Source: DATJSN01 sp035504095
GTDB lineage: Bacteria > Planctomycetota > Phycisphaerae > WQYP01
DNA length: 64,000 nt
Assembly: GCA_035504095.1 (NCBI GenBank)
Contig: DATJSN010000070.1
Location: 20,496-84,495, forward strand
Reading direction: 5' to 3'
Below, in pieces: positions 17,606-26,415 of the stretch. Made by a program: the position numbers and the translations under genes. The notes beneath the pieces are model-generated. The model was not told the origin of the DNA and did no database searches. It saw nothing but the letters and a program-made list of their open reading frames with translations. Every line of letters starts with the position of its first letter. Position 1 is the first letter of the stretch.

Positions 17606-18955
17606 TTAGCCGGCGGACACAAATCCCATGCTGCCCGGCTTGCCCTGCATCGGCGCGACTTCCTGGCGTCCGATCGCATGATAATGCAGCCCCGCGGCGC
17701 TCACCTTGCCGCTGGCCAGACAGTTGCGGCCGTCAAAAATCCGGTTGCCGCGCATCAACGAGGCGATGGCTTTCCAATCCTGAGTAATAAATTCCGGCCA
17801 GTCAGTTACCAGCACGATCGCGTCGACGCCTTTGGTGCATTCTTCAAGGCTTTTTGACCAGACGATCGCATCACCCAGAATTTTCCGAGCGTTGGCCATC
17901 GCCTGTGGATCGTAGGCGCGCACATGTACGTGATTTTTTAACAGCGCTTTGATCACGTCGATGCTCGGTGATTCGCGCATGTCGTCGGTGTCGGGTTTGA
18001 ATGCCAGCCCCCATACCGCAACCTGCGGGTCTTTAATGCCCACCAGAGCATCGGCTATGCGCTTGGCAAAGAGTTCCTTCTGGCGCGAGTTAACTTTTTC
18101 AATGCCGGCCAGCAGGTGCGGTTCAATTCCAATTTGCTGCATCTGGTACACCAGTGCCGCGACGTCCTTGGGAAAACAGGAACCGCCGTAGCCGACGCCG
18201 GCTTTGAGAAACGCCGGGCCGATGCGTTTGTCCGTGCCGATTCCCACGCGCACCGATTCAATGTCGGCGCCGACGGCATGGGCCAGTTGCGAAAGTTCGT
18301 TGATAAAGCTGATGCGCATCGCCAGCATGGCGTTGGCGGCGAATTTAGCCAGTTCGGCGCTTTGCCGATTCATGGAGAAAATGGTGTAGCCGCGGTCGAT
18401 CAGTGGTTGATAAATTTCTCGCAGCACATCCAGGCCGTCGGTGGAGTTAGCGCCGAAAATAATGCGGTCAGGCTGCATGAAATCCTGTATTGCGGTGCCT
18501 TCACGCAGAAATTCCGGATTGTTGACCACCTCGATTTTGTGCGGGCCGTCGCTCACGCTGTCGGCGATTTTTTCTCCCGTGCCGGGAGGAACGGTGCTTT
18601 TGATCACCAGTGTTTTGGGGCCGTTGGCGGCCTGGGTAACGCTTTGGGCGGCGGCAAAAAGCATCGAGAGGTCCGCGCCCCCGGACGGCGCCGGCGGCGT
18701 GCCGACAGCGATAAAGATGGTCGGGCTTTCCCGGATGGCCGCGATGGCATTGGTGCTGAAGCGCAGGCGGCCCTGCGCTGTTTCGGCGCGAATCAGTTCC
18801 GAAAGTCCCGGCTCATAAATAGGTATTTCGCCGCGGGAAAGTGCATCGACACGCTTTTGATCCACGTCCACGCCAATCACTTTATGGCCCAGCGAAGCCA
18901 AACAGGTTCCGCTGACCAGACCGACATACCCGCAACCCATAACCGCTATTTTCAT
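17606..18955 (-). CDS. ugd: UDP-glucose 6-dehydrogenase
   Basis: 449 residues. GCGYVGLVSG at 8-17 binds NAD; catalytic Cys260 lies in GYGGSCFPKD, the form typical of UDP-glucose dehydrogenases; WGLAFKPDTDDMRESPS marks the C-terminal domain. It oxidises UDP-glucose to UDP-glucuronate for capsule or exopolysaccharide. GAGG precedes the ATG. It is a distant paralog of the dehydrogenase at 11670, which has the GHCIPIDP form, so the genome makes two kinds of uronic acids. Confidence 0.93.
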   Translation of the reverse strand: MKIAVMGCGYVGLVSGTCLASLGHKVIGVDVDQKRVDALSRGEIPIYEPGLSELIRAETAQGRLRFSTNAIAAIRESPTIFIAVGTPPAPSGGADLSMLFAAAQSVTQAANGPKTLVIKSTVPPGTGEKIADSVSDGPHKIEVVNNPEFLREGTAIQDFMQPDRIIFGANSTDGLDVLREIYQPLIDRGYTIFSMNRQSAELAKFAANAMLAMRISFINELSQLAHAVGADIESVRVGIGTDKRIGPAFLKAGVGYGGSCFPKDVAALVYQMQQIGIEPHLLAGIEKVNSRQKELFAKRIADALVGIKDPQVAVWGLAFKPDTDDMRESPSIDVIKALLKNHVHVRAYDPQAMANARKILGDAIVWSKSLEECTKGVDAIVLVTDWPEFITQDWKAIASLMRGNRIFDGRNCLASGKVSAAGLHYHAIGRQEVAPMQGKPGSMGFVSAG

Positions 18956-18999
18956 CGTTGTACCTCGTTAAATTTTCCTTGATCCATTCCCTATCCTAA

Positions 19000-19698
19000 C
19001 TACGTTGCTTCGCCCGCAAGATGGATATACATCGACTGAATTCCAATGCGTCCGGGACCGGTGAAGCGATTCCAGACCAGGTTGCCGGCACTGGCAAAAA
19101 ATCCCGTTGAGATTCGCTGCAGTTTGGTTTCCATGTTGACGGTCGGATCTTTATAAACCCAACCGCCGGGTTCGATATCGATCTGTTCGCCGCTTTGCAG
19201 AGTCGTTTCAAAAATATTTCCGTAACCATGCAGCCAGACAATTCCTTCATCGTGCGGCGTCGTAAACGTATCAATGAATAAACCGCTTCCGCTGAAAAGC
19301 ATGTTCGCCGCCCCCTGCACGCGTCGGAAGGAATAATCCACGTTATCCGTCGCCGCGAGAAACTGGTGTTCGCGCACGTCGAGAGATTGGCCTTTCTTTA
19401 AATGAATGCCGAAAACGTGTCCCACGCCATCGCGGCTGAACGCGATCCGCCCGTTGCCCTTGGCTTCAGTCATAAAGATTGGCATGCCCGCAAAAATTCG
19501 CTTAAAGGCGCCTTTGAGCGTTTTAACGCCGACGTTCACGGCGGGGTCTTTCCAGAGCAGCACGTGATGTTCGAAATAAATACCCATTGAACTGAGTTCG
19601 ACCTGGAGCACCGGGACGAGTTCCCCCTCAATGTGATAGGTCACGCCGGCGTATTGTTCGTTTAATGCCGACGTGCGGAGTAGCGATGGAACGGCCAT
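19000..19698 (-). CDS. AIM24-family protein
   Basis: 232 residues from ATG 19696-19698, preceded by the strong ribosome site GAGGAGGATT; the frame extends further but the added residues are not expected. It is the AIM24/TIGR00266 beta-rich double-barrel fold: YHIEGELVPVLQVELSSMGIYFEHHVLLWKDP, then FLAATDNVDYSF and GNIFETTLQSGEQIDIEPGGWVYKDP repeat similar strands. The biochemical role of bacterial members is unknown. No signal peptide. It stands alone between ugd and an unknown membrane protein. Confidence 0.85.
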   Translation of the reverse strand: MAVPSLLRTSALNEQYAGVTYHIEGELVPVLQVELSSMGIYFEHHVLLWKDPAVNVGVKTLKGAFKRIFAGMPIFMTEAKGNGRIAFSRDGVGHVFGIHLKKGQSLDVREHQFLAATDNVDYSFRRVQGAANMLFSGSGLFIDTFTTPHDEGIVWLHGYGNIFETTLQSGEQIDIEPGGWVYKDPTVNMETKLQRISTGFFASAGNLVWNRFTGPGRIGIQSMYIHLAGEAT

Positions 19699-19772
19699 GG
19701 TGAATCCTCCTCGAAAGATTTTCAGGTGAAGATTAGAGCACGAGAACATTAATTGAACAAGCGAACGTTCGG

Positions 19773-20516
19773 TTATCCCTTCACCTTATCGGAAAAATAA
19801 GGTGCGTGCGGCATCAGTTTCTCGCGGTACGTTGCGCTTAACCAGACGCTAGTCCAGAGTTCGTTGACACTCAATATGTCCAGCACCAATAAGTAGCTCA
19901 CCGGGTCGTGCAGTGTTGAAACCGGCTGACCCGATTCGTGCAGATCCTTGATCTTGCTCGATCCGCCGGCGGATATGGCTTTTTGTAATAGCGGTGCACA
20001 CCGGCCGGAATCCACGCGTTTAAGCGAGCGGAAAATTTTCCACTGGATCAGAAATTTCACCATCAGCACCGCGGGAAATGAAACGAAACGCAACAATAGC
20101 GGCGGCGGTACATCGTCGTCTAATAGATCGATTCCCAGAGAAGTATAAAAGAGCGGCCCGTGAACGGTGCCCGTGAGCCAGTCTTTCGGCGGCCGGTGTT
20201 CGGAGTTGCTGAAAAAAACCCAGCGCAATTCCCATTCATTGCGAAAGCTGATGGCCAACAAAATCAGATAGATCAGAACCAATATACCGGAAAGAATAAT
20301 AATGATGTGTTCGGCAACGGAAAATTTAAATAAAACCGCGACGAAAATTAGGAAATATGCCGAGCAACAAATCAGCAATGTGATAATCATCAAAGGCAAT
20401 ATCAGTGCGACCAGAAGCGCGACAATTCCGCTGAAAACAAGCCGGATTCCCCAGTGTTGCCGCCTGCGGGCGATAAATTTCGCTAGGTATTCAAGGTTTA
20501 GATGTTCCTGGGTCAT
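19773..20516 (-). CDS. Membrane protein of unknown function
   Basis: 247 residues. Three strong hydrophobic helices lie in the N-terminal third (around GIVALLVALILPLMIITLLICCSAYFLIF and IIILSGILVLIYLILLAISF, the first possibly two spans). A soluble domain follows with LTGTVHGPLFYTSLGIDLLDDDVPPPLLLRF, then an amphipathic C-terminal part. No family recognised. GAGG precedes the ATG. The C-terminal half might sense or bind something at the membrane, but nothing in the sequence shows what. Confidence 0.7.
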   Translation of the reverse strand: MTQEHLNLEYLAKFIARRRQHWGIRLVFSGIVALLVALILPLMIITLLICCSAYFLIFVAVLFKFSVAEHIIIILSGILVLIYLILLAISFRNEWELRWVFFSNSEHRPPKDWLTGTVHGPLFYTSLGIDLLDDDVPPPLLLRFVSFPAVLMVKFLIQWKIFRSLKRVDSGRCAPLLQKAISAGGSSKIKDLHESGQPVSTLHDPVSYLLVLDILSVNELWTSVWLSATYREKLMPHAPYFSDKVKG

Positions 20517-20605
20517 AGGGCCTCGTATTTGGACGCTTATTTACTGGCAATAGATGATGCCGCTATTAGATTATCTGCGCGTAAGTTGAGAAAAGGAAAG
20601 AAAAA

Positions 20606-20947
20606 TTACGTTTCTGCGCCCGCTGGCGGTTTGCCTTTGCCTTCGGCAATATATGTTCGTCTACCGGCGGCCCATTGGTCGGGGTCAATTTCACCCGGCG
20701 GCTGATTTCGCGCCTCGGGCGAAGTGCCTGGCGATTCGTCCTGCCGCCATGGAGGAGCGTGGCGGCCACAAATGCGGGTGTGAATTTTGGCCAGCATGGG
20801 CCGGCACCATCCACAACCTGTTCCCGCGGAAAGGCACTCGGAAATCTGTGACGGATACAGCGGTTTTTGAGCGTTGCAGAAAGCTTCGATTTTCCGCAGC
20901 GAAACGTGGAAACAGAAGCAAACAGTGTCGTCAGGTTTTAAAGCCAT
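20606..20947 (-). CDS. BFD-like [2Fe-2S]-binding protein
   Basis: 113 residues from ATG 20945-20947. The N-terminal half has the BFD pattern: CFCFHVSLRKIE ... GTGCGWCRPML, i.e. CxC plus CxxC cysteines binding a 2Fe-2S cluster. Bacterioferritin-associated ferredoxins release iron from storage; free-standing BFD domains also serve as electron carriers. The C-terminal ~55 residues are polar, Pro-rich and probably disordered. The frame is open to 21001, but those residues are not needed for the fold. No bacterioferritin gene is in the window. Confidence 0.75.
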   Translation of the reverse strand: MALKPDDTVCFCFHVSLRKIEAFCNAQKPLYPSQISECLSAGTGCGWCRPMLAKIHTRICGRHAPPWRQDESPGTSPEARNQPPGEIDPDQWAAGRRTYIAEGKGKPPAGAET

Positions 20948-21030
20948 AATAATGATTATAACAATAGGATAACCCGATATCTGAATAGCCTTGGCCAACA
21001 AGCACGGAATCAGATATTCTAAAGAAAACC

Positions 21031-21104
21031 GGGCGATTAGCTCAGTTGGTTAGAGCGCCGTGTTTACACCGCGGATGTCACAGGTTCGAGTCCTGTATCG
21101 CCCA
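21031..21104 (+). tRNA. tRNA-Val (anticodon TAC)
   Basis: Full cloverleaf: acceptor GGGCGAT/ATCGCCC, D arm GCTC...GAGC, anticodon stem CCGTG/CGCGG around loop TTTACAC (anticodon TAC), T arm ACAGG TTCGAGT CCTGT, discriminator A at 21104. No CCA is encoded. It reads GTA and related valine codons. The O-GlcNAc transferase gene begins 28 bases after it. Confidence 0.96.
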
Positions 21105-21132
21105 TTGCCCTCCTGACGGCGGAGACGATTTG

Positions 21133-23397
21133 ATGTCCACGATGACCACACAGCAAGCGCTGGATTTGGCCCTCCAGCATCACCATGCCGGCCGACTCCC
21201 TCAGGCGGAAGCCATTTATCGCGAAATACTGGCCCGCGACCCCAAACATTCCGATGCCTGGCATTTACTGGGCGTGGTCGCCCACATGGTGGGACGTAAT
21301 CAGGAAGCCGTGGAACTTATCGGCAGGGCCGTTAAGCTTAATCCCACGACGGCGATTTATTACAACAGTGCGGGCGTAGCCCTGATGGCACTGGGCCGCG
21401 TCGATGACGCCATTATGGCCTATCAATCGGCGCTAAGATACAAACAGAATTATCCCGAAGCACATAACAATCTGGGCAATGCGCTTAAAGCGCAGAAGCG
21501 ATTGGTCGCCGCGATCACCGCTTTCCAGACCGCGGTGACAATCAAGCCCGATTACGCCGAGGCCTGGAACAGTCTGGGCACAATTTATTTAACCCAGCGC
21601 CGGCATGCCGAAGCGGCCACGGCGTTTCGCACAGCCATTGAACGAGGCAAAAATTATTTTGAAGCGCACAACAACCTGGGGCTGGTGCTGCTGCTGCAGG
21701 GGTTCTATCAGCAGGCGGCTGATGAATATCGCCAGGCGCTGCAAATCAAGCCCGATGACGCGGCCGTTCACAATAATCTCGGTCAAGCGCTGGCCCAGCA
21801 AGGTCAACTTGACGCCGCCATCGCTGAATATCACGAAGCGCTGCGCCTGAAGCCCGATCTGGCTGACTCGCACAATAATCTGGGTTATACGCTCAGATCA
21901 CAGTGGCAATTTGATGCCGCCATTGCCTCCTGCCGCACCGCTGTTGAGCTTAAACCGGATTTCGCCGACGCGTGGAATAATCTTGGCATCGCACTGCGGG
22001 AAAATAAGCGCGTCGATGAATCTCTTGGAGCTTTCCAGCAGGGGCTGCGTTTAACTCCTAATGACGCCAAGATTCACAATAATCTTGCCAATTCGCTCAA
22101 GGATTTGGGGAAAATCGACGCGGCCATCGCCGCTTACCGTACCGCGCTCAAGTTGAACCCAAACATGGCGTCGATTCACAGCAACCTGATATACACGCTG
22201 CATCTGCATGGCGATTACGATGCCGCCGCGATCCATGAAGAGCAGGTTCGCTGGAACCAGCGCCACGCTGAACCGCTCAAGTCATTCATGACGCCGCACC
22301 CGCAGGACCGTGATCCTGATCGCCGGTTGAAAATTGGTTATGTCTCGCCCGATTTGGCCGCGCATGTGATCGGCTGGAATCTGCTGGAACTTTTTGAACA
22401 TCTGGACAGGGAAAAATACGAAATTTACTGCTACTCCGGCGTCATGAACCCGGATGAAATTACGGATCGCCTGCGCGCTCGGTGCGCCGGCTGGCGCAGC
22501 ATTGTAGGCGTCAGCGATCGCGATGCGGCGCAAATGATTCGCGACGATCGAATCGATATTCTGATCGATTTATCGCTTCATACCGCCGGCAACCGGCTGC
22601 TGATTTTCGCCCATAAACCCGCGCCCGTGCAGGCGACATGGCTGGGTTATCCGGGTTCGACGGGCCTTTCCGCGATTGATTATCGCCTTTCCGACCCGCA
22701 TCTTGACCCGCCGGAGACGGATCTGTCGGTCTATAGCGAAAAAACTTTGCGTTTGCCTGAAACATTCTGGTGTTATCATGCCGGTCCCACGCCCGATCCG
22801 TCGCCGCCGCCTGTCCTGGAAGCAGGATTTATCACTTTTGGCTCACTGAATAATTTCCACAAAATTTCGCCCGCGGTTTTGAACTTGTGGGCGCGCATCC
22901 TCAAACGCGTCGAACATTCGCGGCTGATCGTTCACTGCAAACCCGGTTCACATCTGGAGGAGCTCCACGGAGAATTTATTCCCATGGGTATTCTGCGGGA
23001 CCGGGTGGAATTCGTCGGCCAACAAAGCTGGGAAAAATATATCGGGACATACGCGCGTATCGACGTCGCGCTGGATCCGTTTCCCTATTGCGGCGGCATT
23101 ACTACTTGCGACGCCTTGTGGATGGGCGTGCCGGTGGTGACTTTATCCGGCCGCACTGCGGTAGGCCGCGCTGGGCGCAGCATTCTTTCCAATGTCGGCC
23201 TGCCCGAACTGGTCGCAAAAAATATGGAAGAATATATCGACATCGCCGTTAATCTTGCAGGCGATTTGCCCCGGCTTCAGGAGTTTCACACATCGCTCAG
23301 GCAGCGCATGCGGACCTCACCGCTCATGGATGCCCCGCGTTTTGCCCGCAATATGGAGGCGGCGTATCGGGAAATGTGGCATAGCGTGGTCAAATAG
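21133..23397 (+). CDS. TPR-containing O-GlcNAc-transferase-like glycosyltransferase
   Basis: 754 residues from ATG 21133 (GGAG eight bases upstream); the upstream ATG at 21046 is inside the tRNA and rejected. The first ~380 residues are about ten TPRs (AHNNLGNALKAQ, AWNSLGTIYL...). The C-terminal half is a GT41 catalytic region like eukaryotic OGT/SPINDLY: GYVSPDLAAHVIGW, HKPAPVQATWLGYPGSTG, TFGSLNNFHKISP and DPFPYCGGITTCDALWMGVPVV. It would move GlcNAc or another sugar from a UDP or GDP donor onto proteins in the cytoplasm. A PQQ-like propeller lipoprotein gene follows 55 bases on. Confidence 0.9.
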   Translation: MSTMTTQQALDLALQHHHAGRLPQAEAIYREILARDPKHSDAWHLLGVVAHMVGRNQEAVELIGRAVKLNPTTAIYYNSAGVALMALGRVDDAIMAYQSALRYKQNYPEAHNNLGNALKAQKRLVAAITAFQTAVTIKPDYAEAWNSLGTIYLTQRRHAEAATAFRTAIERGKNYFEAHNNLGLVLLLQGFYQQAADEYRQALQIKPDDAAVHNNLGQALAQQGQLDAAIAEYHEALRLKPDLADSHNNLGYTLRSQWQFDAAIASCRTAVELKPDFADAWNNLGIALRENKRVDESLGAFQQGLRLTPNDAKIHNNLANSLKDLGKIDAAIAAYRTALKLNPNMASIHSNLIYTLHLHGDYDAAAIHEEQVRWNQRHAEPLKSFMTPHPQDRDPDRRLKIGYVSPDLAAHVIGWNLLELFEHLDREKYEIYCYSGVMNPDEITDRLRARCAGWRSIVGVSDRDAAQMIRDDRIDILIDLSLHTAGNRLLIFAHKPAPVQATWLGYPGSTGLSAIDYRLSDPHLDPPETDLSVYSEKTLRLPETFWCYHAGPTPDPSPPPVLEAGFITFGSLNNFHKISPAVLNLWARILKRVEHSRLIVHCKPGSHLEELHGEFIPMGILRDRVEFVGQQSWEKYIGTYARIDVALDPFPYCGGITTCDALWMGVPVVTLSGRTAVGRAGRSILSNVGLPELVAKNMEEYIDIAVNLAGDLPRLQEFHTSLRQRMRTSPLMDAPRFARNMEAAYREMWHSVVK

Positions 23398-23452
23398 CGC
23401 CAAGAAAATAAATAAGAGACTTGGTTTACGGAAAATTTGGAAAGGAAATGGC

Positions 23453-24703
23453 ATGCAGTGGCAAAAAGGGTTGTTCACGCTTATTGCGCTAATTTTGATC
23501 GGCTCCATGGGCGCTTGTTCGAATTCCAACAATTCATCAACCGCGACATCCATACCTCCGCCGCAACCGGGAACTTCGGTTGAGCCGGCGACGCAGGGTT
23601 CCAGTTCCTCCTCTGAACAAGTAAATCTGGGCTTCACCGCCGCCGAAGGGCAAGCCGAAGAGCAACCGACCATTACCGTTATAGCCGAAACGCAACCGGT
23701 TACCGGATTAGCAGAGATGCCGACTACGCACCACGCCGCGCACCATACTAAAAGTTCAACAACCGAGCCCAGCACGCCGATTGTTGCTTCTCACGGCGGC
23801 CTGGGAGACCATCCATTTCTCTTTGTCGGCGAGGAAAATCCAAACATATATATGGTCAAGGACGGCAAAGTTATTTGGACCTATACCCTGCCTAAATCAC
23901 CCTGGACAACCGGCATCAATAAAGGCTTTAGCGAACTCGACGACATCTGGCAGCTCTCCAACGGCAACATCCTTTTTGATACCGGCATCGGGGCAATGGA
24001 AATCACCTATCCGGACAAAAAAGTCGTCTGGCAATATGTAGGCCCTCAGGGAATTCAGATTCATTCCGTCCAGCCCATCGGGGCCGACCGTGTGCTGCTG
24101 ATGCAGAATGGAACGCCCGCCAAAATGATGATCTTCGATACGCGCACCGGCCATCTTGTATGGCAGATGATTATGCAGACAAAGGACAACACCACGTTCA
24201 CCTTCGGTAATATTCACGGCCAGTTCCGGCACGTGCGCATGACCGACGCCGGGACTTTCCTTGTGCCCCACATGAATCTGGAAGAGGTTCGCGAATATAC
24301 ACCCGATGGCAAAATCATCTGGTCGGTTCCGGCTAAATCGCCCTGGGCGGCGGTGCGGCTTAAAAACGGCGATACGCTCATCAGCGAAAACCAGAACGGC
24401 GACGTGATTGAAGTGAACCACGCCGGCAAAATCGTCTGGGAGGTTTCCAATAAGGACATGCCGCCCGGGATTAAACTGATGACCGTTCAGGAATGTGACC
24501 GTCTGGCCAACGGCGACACACTGATCTGCAACTGGAGCGGAAAAAAGTCCGATTGGAAAACCATGGCCCAGGTCATTGAAGTTACGCCTGATAAAAAAGT
24601 CGTCTGGGTATTGCGCGATTATCAGGATATTCCCGCGCCGGGAACGGCGATAGAGTTCCTCGACGAACCGGGCATTCCCGAGTTGGGCGACATGCAGCGA
24701 TAA
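23453..24703 (+). CDS. Lipoprotein with PQQ-like beta-propeller
   Basis: 416 residues from ATG 23453 behind AAAGGAAA; the longer frame overlapping the previous gene is rejected. Signal peptide with lipobox SMGAC (Cys22). A Ser/Thr/Pro-rich linker of ~85 residues leads to a propeller of repeated strands such as GKVIWTYTL, KKVVWQYVG, GKIIWSVPA, GKIVWEVSN and KKVVWVLRD, the WxxxG-containing blades of PQQ-like and arylsulfotransferase-like proteins. No catalytic residues are obvious, so a binding or assembly role is likely. It may be co-transcribed with the O-GlcNAc transferase. Confidence 0.8.
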   Translation: MQWQKGLFTLIALILIGSMGACSNSNNSSTATSIPPPQPGTSVEPATQGSSSSSEQVNLGFTAAEGQAEEQPTITVIAETQPVTGLAEMPTTHHAAHHTKSSTTEPSTPIVASHGGLGDHPFLFVGEENPNIYMVKDGKVIWTYTLPKSPWTTGINKGFSELDDIWQLSNGNILFDTGIGAMEITYPDKKVVWQYVGPQGIQIHSVQPIGADRVLLMQNGTPAKMMIFDTRTGHLVWQMIMQTKDNTTFTFGNIHGQFRHVRMTDAGTFLVPHMNLEEVREYTPDGKIIWSVPAKSPWAAVRLKNGDTLISENQNGDVIEVNHAGKIVWEVSNKDMPPGIKLMTVQECDRLANGDTLICNWSGKKSDWKTMAQVIEVTPDKKVVWVLRDYQDIPAPGTAIEFLDEPGIPELGDMQR

Positions 24704-25831
24704 TCACCACGCTCCGTTTTGCACGTTCCGCACGGGAACCATGGTGGTGTCATACGGCGGTGAATTTCTTGTGTTGGGAAGTTCGGGCTGCGGCTGATTG
24801 ATGCCAATGCCGGTCATCGCTTGCTGGACGCCCGCGGCGTTATTCCAAGTAAAAATGTTATCGATATTTTCGTCAACATACGGTGTTGAATCAAACTCGA
24901 CGTGCCCATCGGCAAAGCCAATATTCTGACCATCACCATTATGATTGCCTGAATTGTAAATGTATGGTCCATAGGTATTGTTGGTTGGCATGGTTGTTGT
25001 ATTACGGGCAAACTCGTCAGTTCCAACGCCGCTCTGCGGTGCCATATCGGAGATAACAGGAATTCCTGCGTTGGTGTCATTAATCCACCAGTTGCCTGGT
25101 CGTTCTGGATTCATTGCCGAAGCGTTTTTGTCATATGCCCACGGATAAGCGATTGAGTAACTCTCGCCCTGACCGGTCGTACTAAGCGTGCCGCTGCCAC
25201 CCGACATACCGCCGAAGTTTCCAAAACAACATTGCGAATTGGTTGTATATTCCTGCGAAGGCGTATTAGCGAATGGATCCGCCGGACATATAAACATTTT
25301 AGGCGTATCTTCCCCGGCAAGCACCAACAACCAAAGCGATCCGAGTGGGTCGGCATAATGAGGAGAGTTGGCTCTGTTGAACCAATCAGAAGTAACTCCT
25401 ATTGCGGACTGATTATTGGTCCAGCCAACAGGATTTTGCGGCTGGTTCTCGTACGTATTACCGGTTGGTCCTGGCACGCATGGGAAAACGCCGCCATTTG
25501 ACTGGGCATAAATCGCCATGGACTGCAAAATGCTTCTAATATTTGCCTCGCATGTCGTCCGACTTGCCGCCCTTTGGGCCGCCAACATTGCGGGTGGAAG
25601 AATCAGCACGGCAAAAAAAACGAGCAATCCGCTAAAAATTGTTCCGGCCAGGGCAAACCCCCTTGGCTGCCGCTGCAGTCCAAGGATTCCCAGGATCAGA
25701 CTTATGGGAAACATGAAGACCATGACTTTGAATGAACCGGTGATGACGCACAGCAGCCCCATCATTGCAAAAACAAATGAAAGGGTGCCGGGAACATTGG
25801 TCTTATTTGGTTCAGGAGATTGTTGGCTCAT
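24704..25831 (-). CDS. Membrane protein with prepilin-like C-terminal domain (ADGHV motif)
   Basis: 375 residues. The N-terminus has three hydrophobic helices as in DUF4190 proteins (LSFVFAMMGLLCVITG ... GILGLQRQPRGFALAGTIFSGLL). It continues like the pseudopilin proteins common in planctomycetes: RTTCEANIRSILQSMAIYAQSNGG near 100 and, near the C-terminus, HNGDGQNIGFADGHVEF, close to the H-X9-DG motif with one extra residue. These proteins are abundant in planctomycete genomes with unknown function. GAGG precedes the ATG. It converges with the propeller lipoprotein gene with no gap between stops. Confidence 0.75.
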   Translation of the reverse strand: MSQQSPEPNKTNVPGTLSFVFAMMGLLCVITGSFKVMVFMFPISLILGILGLQRQPRGFALAGTIFSGLLVFFAVLILPPAMLAAQRAASRTTCEANIRSILQSMAIYAQSNGGVFPCVPGPTGNTYENQPQNPVGWTNNQSAIGVTSDWFNRANSPHYADPLGSLWLLVLAGEDTPKMFICPADPFANTPSQEYTTNSQCCFGNFGGMSGGSGTLSTTGQGESYSIAYPWAYDKNASAMNPERPGNWWINDTNAGIPVISDMAPQSGVGTDEFARNTTTMPTNNTYGPYIYNSGNHNGDGQNIGFADGHVEFDSTPYVDENIDNIFTWNNAAGVQQAMTGIGINQPQPELPNTRNSPPYDTTMVPVRNVQNGAW

Positions 25832-25858
25832 ACAGCAGCCTCAATTTCTATTTAATAT

Positions 25859-26386
25859 TCATATTCCACTCGCCGGATTTGAAGGGTTTATGGGCGGTGG
25901 CGCAGCCTGCGGCGGCGCGGTCATCGTCAGCGTGCCAGCCGAAGTTACAATGTTCGGTGGAATCTGAGCGCGCAAATCCCATGCCTTGACCAGAAAAATG
26001 ATTAAAAGCACCAGCGCCGCGATCCCCGGCAAAACGCCAATATAGGGCACAATCGCACAACAGGCACATATACAATACGCCAGTGCAACAGAATAGCCAC
26101 AATCGCCCACGTCCGTGCGGCCGATGCTGTCGAAATATTTTTTATAACTTGTAGCCAATGAGGGATAAATAAAGAATATCCAAACGAGGCGAAAGAAGGG
26201 AATAAACAACAGCCATACCATCCACGAATCACGAATGCGGAACTGCCGGGGTATGCGTTCGTAACATGAATAAACGATGCAATAGATAAAAACTTTGATA
26301 GCTAGCGAAATCATGATGATAAAGAAGGCGAAAACAACGATCAGCAGAATAAGAAAAACTGGAAACGGGGCCGGATGAACGGGCAT
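25859..26386 (-). CDS. Membrane protein, paralog of the next gene
   Basis: 175 residues from ATG 26384-26386 with GAGGAGTC upstream. A long hydrophobic N-terminal helix (FLILLIVVFAFFIIMISLAIKVFIYCIVY), then a conserved block RIPRQFRIRDSWMVWLLFIPFFRLVW, a loop YKKYFDSIGRTDVGDCGYSVALAYCICACC, a last helix LPGIAALVLLIIFLVKAWDLRAQIP, and a Pro-rich tail. No family recognised. It shares most of this architecture with the gene at 26416. The pair and the pseudopilin-like gene downstream lie on the same strand, only 27 bases apart. Confidence 0.75.
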   Translation of the reverse strand: MPVHPAPFPVFLILLIVVFAFFIIMISLAIKVFIYCIVYSCYERIPRQFRIRDSWMVWLLFIPFFRLVWIFFIYPSLATSYKKYFDSIGRTDVGDCGYSVALAYCICACCAIVPYIGVLPGIAALVLLIIFLVKAWDLRAQIPPNIVTSAGTLTMTAPPQAAPPPINPSNPASGI

Positions 26387-26415
26387 GTCTGACTCCTCTT
26401 GCCGAGTACCACACA

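Noticed and set aside
21046..21132. Upstream start of the O-GlcNAc transferase gene
   Set aside because: It lies inside the tRNA-Val; ATG 21133 has a ribosome site and starts the TPR region.
23192..23452. N-terminal extension of the propeller lipoprotein
   Set aside because: It overlaps the end of the O-GlcNAc transferase; a lipobox signal peptide begins at 23453.
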